Source: Fortiea sp. LEGE XX443
Lineage (GTDB): Bacteria; Cyanobacteriota; Cyanobacteriia; Cyanobacteriales; Nostocaceae
DNA: 64,000 nt
Reading direction: 5' to 3'
Assembly (NCBI RefSeq): GCF_015206815.1
Contig: NZ_JADEXZ010000024.1
Coordinates: 1-64,000 of the forward strand
This document shows, in pieces, positions 60,945 to 64,000 of this stretch. The translations under genes and the position numbers were made by a program. The notes beneath the pieces were generated by a model. It saw only the letters and a list, made by a program, of their open reading frames with translations. It had not been told where the DNA came from and made no database searches. The stretch's first letter is position 1. Each line of letters begins with the position of its first letter.

Positions 60945-61556
60945 ATGCAAGGTAGGGATTGGCTAGTTACTAAAGACGGTCAGTATCAAACTTGTAAATC
61001 TGCCAGAGTTTGGGATTTATTACGAGATAATTATCGCCTCTATCGTTTTTTAACTGAGGTCGAAGATGTTCTCAATGGTGTTGAGGATGAATCTATCCGT
61101 CTACCAGAAATTCGGATGTTGGTGAGACGGTTGATTGTCAATTCCTACTGGGTACTCAGTCAACATTTAGAGCCTTGTTCTAAAACAGGAACTTCTGTTC
61201 TTCTGTTATACGATGAATTGGGTTTTCCTCTAACTGTCCAAACAGTAACTTTTGCACCAGGGACAATTTCTACCATTCACAATCATGGAACTTGGGGAGT
61301 TGTGGCGGTGTTAAAAGGTCAAGAAAAAAATACTTTTTGGCGGCGCAATGATGACTCAAAATCACCAGATAAAATTGCAGCCACGGGAGAAGTAATTTTG
61401 TGTCCAGGAGATATTATTAGCTTCACTCCCGATGCAATTCACAGCGTGCAAGCAGTAGGTGATGAACCGACTGTGACTTTCAATATTTATGGCGAAACTG
61501 ATCCACAACAAAGATTTGAGTTTGATTTAGTTACCCATACTGCACGTAAGTTTTAA
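60945..61556 (+). CDS. Cupin / cysteine dioxygenase-like protein
   Basis: A 203-residue protein with a single cupin barrel in the second half. The metal site is HNHGTWGVVAVLKGQE (about 110-125), with two histidines and a glutamate, and DAIHSVQAVGDEP provides the third histidine (about 166). This matches the cysteine dioxygenase-like branch, which uses Fe(II) to oxidise thiols. The N-terminal 70 residues are helical. Its place between the cox and nitrogenase-associated genes suggests a role in heterocyst sulfur or iron-sulfur metabolism, but the substrate is not known. Confidence 0.8.
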   Translation: MQGRDWLVTKDGQYQTCKSARVWDLLRDNYRLYRFLTEVEDVLNGVEDESIRLPEIRMLVRRLIVNSYWVLSQHLEPCSKTGTSVLLLYDELGFPLTVQTVTFAPGTISTIHNHGTWGVVAVLKGQEKNTFWRRNDDSKSPDKIAATGEVILCPGDIISFTPDAIHSVQAVGDEPTVTFNIYGETDPQQRFEFDLVTHTARKF

Positions 61557-61623
61557 TCAAAAAATAGAGGGGAATCTTTGCTGTGTAAGTCCTAAACCAT
61601 TCAATGGATTGGGAGCAAGCACA

Positions 61624-62094
61624 ATGGTAAGAGTAATTTTTTATGAAAAACCAGGCTGTAAAAATGGTACTAGGCAAAAAGTTTTGCTGACAGCTGCTGG
61701 TCATGAGGTGATTGCTTACAACTTATTAACAGAACCTTGGACAATGGAGCGTTTACGGTCATTTTTTGGCGATCGCTCCGTAGCTGAATGGTTTAATCGT
61801 GCTGCACCCAAGGTAAAATCTGGCGAGATTGTTCCTGAAAATGTTGATGCAGAAACAGCCTTGGTGTTGATGCTGCGAGATCCGTTATTAATTCGTCGTC
61901 CTCTAATTCAAGTAGGCGATCGCCGCGAAGTCGGTTTTGAAGTCGAAAAACTTGATGCTTGGATTGGCTTAAAGCCTGTAGACGAATCCTTCAAAGAAAT
62001 GAGTGAAGACCTGATGAGTAAGGATTTGCAAGGCTGCGCTCACGGTGGTCATCACCATGAGCATGAACATGGCCACGGTAATTGCAAGCATTAA
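61624..62094 (+). CDS. Nitrogenase-associated protein, ArsC-like fold
   Basis: A 156-residue thioredoxin-fold protein of the ArsC/Spx type, as in the nitrogenase-associated family TIGR01616. The start is MVRVIFYEKPGCKNGTRQKV, with a single cysteine where reductases have CXXC or CX5R. PWTMERLRSFFG, FNRAAPKVKSGEI and LLIRRPLIQVGDRREVGF complete the domain. The last 20 residues are rich in histidine (HGGHHHEHEHGHG) and may bind metal. ATG at 61624 is chosen over a TTG five codons earlier. It lies 67 bases after the cupin gene. The function in nitrogen fixation is suggested by the family only. Confidence 0.87.
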   Translation: MVRVIFYEKPGCKNGTRQKVLLTAAGHEVIAYNLLTEPWTMERLRSFFGDRSVAEWFNRAAPKVKSGEIVPENVDAETALVLMLRDPLLIRRPLIQVGDRREVGFEVEKLDAWIGLKPVDESFKEMSEDLMSKDLQGCAHGGHHHEHEHGHGNCKH

Positions 62095-62180
62095 GTAAAC
62101 TCACCTGCACAACTTCCTGTAAAATAACCCAACATAAGTAAAATTTTGTTGGGTTACAACTTGTAATTGAGTCACCTATC

Positions 62181-62375
62181 ATGACAATAAAAGAACAACT
62201 GCTACAAGAAATTGAAAAAGTACCGGAACCTCTCTTACAAGAAGTGTTAGATTTTCTGCAATTTTTGCAGAATAAGCGCCAACAAGAGAAATTAGAAATA
62301 ACCCTTTTAAGTGAATTTTTACTACAAAAAGATTGGCTGAAACCTGAAGAAGAGACAGCATGGCAGGATTTGTAA
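62181..62375 (+). CDS. DUF2281-like antitoxin, 64 aa
   Basis: The 64-residue protein starts MTIKEQLLQEIEKVPEPLLQ and continues EVLDFLQFLQNKRQQ, the helical pattern of DUF2281 and similar antitoxins. A C-terminal LKPEEETAWQDL follows. A second ATG inside its end (62360) begins the reading frame of a toxin remnant, an overlap of 16 bases typical of antitoxin-toxin pairs. It appears intact while its partner is reduced to a dozen codons. Confidence 0.8.
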   Translation: MTIKEQLLQEIEKVPEPLLQEVLDFLQFLQNKRQQEKLEITLLSEFLLQKDWLKPEEETAWQDL

Positions 62376-62434
62376 AAGGTGATGTTGTTATTATTACCAT
62401 TGCGAAAAAGGAAATTTTGCTAAATTGCTGTTGA
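62360..62434 (+). pseudogene. Remnant of a MazF/PemK-type toxin gene
   Basis: The frame from 62360 reads MAGFVKGDVVIIT, the usual start of MazF/PemK RNase toxins, then loses similarity (IAKKEILLNCC) and stops at 62434. The downstream part of the toxin gene is absent; the convergent CYTH gene occupies the space. The break lies between 62395 and 62405, exactly where the CYTH gene ends, so a deletion joined the two. Confidence 0.65.
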
Positions 62435-62858
62435 AATATTTGCGATCGCTAGAAACTTCTTCACCAATCCACTCTGGTAATTCAAATTGTTGTTGTTCAT
62501 CACTCAGTTCAACTTCTGCCAATATCAATCCTTGATTAGCACCATTAAACTCATCAATTTCCCAAATCAAACCACCCCACTCTATCTTGTATCGCACTTT
62601 CTCAATTAATGGGCGATCGCACAATGTATCTAACATTTCTTGAGCATCTGCAACCGGAATTTCGTACTCAAACTCAGACCGAGAATAATTGACACTTGGC
62701 CCTTTAACTGTGAGATAACCTTGGTTGTTAGCAATGCGAACTCTGACTGTAACTGCATTTTGAGTAGCAATGTATCCTTGACGATACACACTACCTACAC
62801 CCAGTTCTCTCCAACTATCTCCTTTAACTAAAAATTTTCGCTCTATCTCTTTTGCCAT
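62394..62858 (-). CDS. CYTH domain protein (triphosphate tunnel metalloenzyme)
   Basis: A 154-residue enzyme with the CYTH signature EIERKFLV at residues 4-11 (E-x-E-x-K). The tunnel strands are visible: YRQGYI, VRVRIANNQGYLTVKG, EFEYEIP, VRYKIEWGGLIWEIDEFNG and LILAEVEL. Short bacterial members hydrolyse inorganic tripolyphosphate or act as nucleotide triphosphatases; adenylate cyclase activity is less likely at this length. Its 3' end meets the remnant of a toxin gene. No operon partner. Confidence 0.9.
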   Translation of the reverse strand: MAKEIERKFLVKGDSWRELGVGSVYRQGYIATQNAVTVRVRIANNQGYLTVKGPSVNYSRSEFEYEIPVADAQEMLDTLCDRPLIEKVRYKIEWGGLIWEIDEFNGANQGLILAEVELSDEQQQFELPEWIGEEVSSDRKYFNSNLAKFPFSQW

Positions 62859-62897
62859 ATTATGTCTTTAGTAATTCGTAATTAGTAATTGTGGCAC

Positions 62898-63383
62898 ATG
62901 GGTAAACAATATAAGATATATTTTGATGCTTGTTGTTTGAATCGTCCATTTGATGACCAGACACAATCCCGTATTTATTTAGAAACACAAGCTGTTATGA
63001 CAATTCTAAGTCAATGTCAATCAGCGAATTGGATACTTATCAACAGCAGTGCTTTAATCGCTGAATTAAATCAAACATTGGATTTAGAAAGACTACAAAA
63101 TGTCAAAAAACTACTCTCTATTGCTAAAATAAAAGTTATTTATAGTACCTTTATTGAAGAAAGATCAGGAGAACTTCAAAAACTGGGATTCTCTAGCTAT
63201 GATGCCACCCACATTGCCAGCGCCGAAAGAAGTAACGCTGATATATTTCTCACGACAGATGACAGACTCTTCAAAAAAGCCCAAAAAGAATCTCCATTAA
63301 TTAAAATTAAGATTAATAACCCTGTTCAATGGCTGGTAGAAGTAATACAAACAGAGGAAAGCAATGATGAAAACACAAAATGA
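62898..63383 (+). CDS. PIN-domain protein, likely toxin
   Basis: A 161-residue PIN-like nuclease. IYFDACCLNRPFDDQTQSRI (about residues 6-25) has the first catalytic aspartate and the LNRPFDD signature of a cyanobacterial PIN subfamily. SSYDATHIASAERSNADIFL with TTDDRLFKKA (about 99-129) gives the remaining acidic residues. ATG at 62898 is preferred over a TTG three codons upstream. It overlaps the following small gene by 20 bases. Toxin-antitoxin function is inferred from fold and gene coupling. Confidence 0.85.
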   Translation: MGKQYKIYFDACCLNRPFDDQTQSRIYLETQAVMTILSQCQSANWILINSSALIAELNQTLDLERLQNVKKLLSIAKIKVIYSTFIEERSGELQKLGFSSYDATHIASAERSNADIFLTTDDRLFKKAQKESPLIKIKINNPVQWLVEVIQTEESNDENTK

Positions 63384-63591
63384 AATTATCAAACAGGGCT
63401 ATGATGCCTTAATGAATTCTCTGGGAGTTGCCGATACTATTCGATTTATTCAATATTTCAATCCCGGTAAAGGAGACTACACGAAAGAACGTCATCAATG
63501 GCTAGATACAAAAACTTTAGCTGATGTATTTACAGAGATGAAAGAATTAGAGGAAGATGATACTAATCAATATGATGAAATCATTGAGTAG
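63364..63591 (+). CDS. Small partner of the PIN protein, 75 aa
   Basis: A 75-residue acidic protein starting MMKTQNEIIKQGYDALMNSL and LGVADTIRFIQYFNPGKGDY, ending in a glutamate/aspartate-rich tail. Its start overlaps the end of the PIN gene by 20 bases, so the two are coupled, in toxin-first order. Short proteins like this occur next to PIN genes in cyanobacteria and probably neutralise them. I do not recognise a DNA-binding motif. Confidence 0.75.
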   Translation: MMKTQNEIIKQGYDALMNSLGVADTIRFIQYFNPGKGDYTKERHQWLDTKTLADVFTEMKELEEDDTNQYDEIIE

Positions 63592-63626
63592 AGACTTAGA
63601 GAATACTTGAAGATTGTTCAAAAAGT

Positions 63627-64000
63627 CTAGTTTTGGTTTTTCAAGACGTGCTGTAAACTGTTCAATAGGTCTTGAGCCGTAAAAGGTTTTGGTAAAACTA
63701 GCTGAACATTTGCATTGGCAATTTCTGCCAAACCTTCATGGGGGTTAAGCCCACTGCAAGCAATGATTTGCACTTGTGGATTCATTTTTTGCAGAGTGCG
63801 AATGGCAGTAATTCCATCCATTTCTGGCATCATCATATCCATCAACACGACTTTGATTTGCTGTTTGTACTGGGCGTAAAGTGCGATCGCTTCAATACCG
63901 TTACTAGCAGTCAAAATTTTGTAGTTGTAGTTTTCGAGGACGATGGTAGCAATTTCCAAAATTTGTGCCTCATCATCTACGACTAAAATCAATTCTCCCT
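63627..64000 (-). CDS. Receiver domain, C-terminal end of a truncated (window-edge) kinase
   Basis: The visible 124 residues form a complete receiver domain: VVDDEAQ acidic pair, phospho-acceptor in VVLMDMMMPEMDGI and lysine in LPKPFTAQD. The frame remains open at the window edge, and GELILVVDDEAQ reads through without a proper ATG (only a TTG at 63992). GELILVVDDE is typical of the junction between an ATPase domain and a C-terminal receiver of hybrid histidine kinases. The rest of the protein lies outside the window. Confidence 0.85.
   Translation of the reverse strand, partial: GELILVVDDEAQILEIATIVLENYNYKILTASNGIEAIALYAQYKQQIKVVLMDMMMPEMDGITAIRTLQKMNPQVQIIACSGLNPHEGLAEIANANVQLVLPKPFTAQDLLNSLQHVLKNQN

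Overview
The window is chromosomal DNA of a filamentous, heterocyst-forming cyanobacterium (order Nostocales; genus not resolvable from sequence alone). The evidence is the frequent HIP1 octamer GCGATCGC, photosystem genes (psbU, btpA), cyanobacteria-only families (DUF3120, the TIGR03279-type radical SAM protein, a PucC-like carrier), heptanucleotide tandem repeats typical of this group, and a PatB/CnfR - FdxB - second cytochrome oxidase cluster of the heterocyst type. No tRNA, rRNA or CRISPR array was recognised.

Layout. 0-10.5 kb: a transposase fragment, an inositol-phosphatase-like enzyme, a PucC-family transporter, a DUF1902/acetyltransferase gene pair, a DUF433/DUF5615 toxin-antitoxin pair, an aldo-keto reductase, a Uma2 nuclease, a DEAD-box RNA helicase and rimO. 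11-26.7 kb: mostly housekeeping and photosynthesis genes (btpA, a VKOR-thioredoxin fusion, a CHASE2-PAS-GGDEF cyclase, nadB, psbU, DUF3120, uppP, a PDZ/radical-SAM protein, a secreted GH10-like protein). A VapBC-type pair here has its toxin gene broken by a 112-bp MITE. 27-33.5 kb: a signalling block made of a CBS/multi-PAS histidine kinase, an overlapping receiver-EAL protein and a receiver-kinase. 33.7-38 kb: a small defence-like island with an HTH-NACHT NTPase preceded by three 9-bp iterons, convergent with a single-chain methyltransferase-endonuclease fusion.

38-47.7 kb: a sorbosone-dehydrogenase-like lipoprotein, an NHL-repeat protein, then the complete hydrogenase maturation set hypF-C-D-(tautomerase)-E-A-B. 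HypF carries a 36-bp palindromic repeat inserted in frame. 47.7-52.85 kb: a segment bounded by a nearly identical 81-bp inverted repeat. It holds a small membrane protein, a 1216-residue CHAT protease - NTPase - TPR protein whose five TPR units are almost identical DNA copies of 120 bp, and a frameshifted DUF559 nuclease gene. 53-62 kb: the heterocyst/nitrogen-fixation cluster (patB, fdxB, coxB-coxA-coxC, a helical protein, a small proline-rich ORF, a cupin dioxygenase-like protein, a nitrogenase-associated ArsC-like protein). 62-64 kb: remnants and members of toxin-antitoxin systems, a CYTH phosphatase-like protein, and the C-terminal receiver of a kinase running off the end.

Working together: the hyp genes make the NiFe active site of uptake hydrogenase. 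FdxB and the ArsC-like protein belong with nitrogenase, PatB switches such genes on, and the cox cluster is expected to consume oxygen in heterocysts. The strongest candidates for novelty are the CHAT-TPR segment with its inverted-repeat borders, the HTH-NACHT gene with iterons beside a fused restriction-modification enzyme, and several short palindromic or MITE-like elements caught inside genes (vapC, hypF, a kinase C-terminus). All function calls rest on motif recognition by eye; no database search was run.
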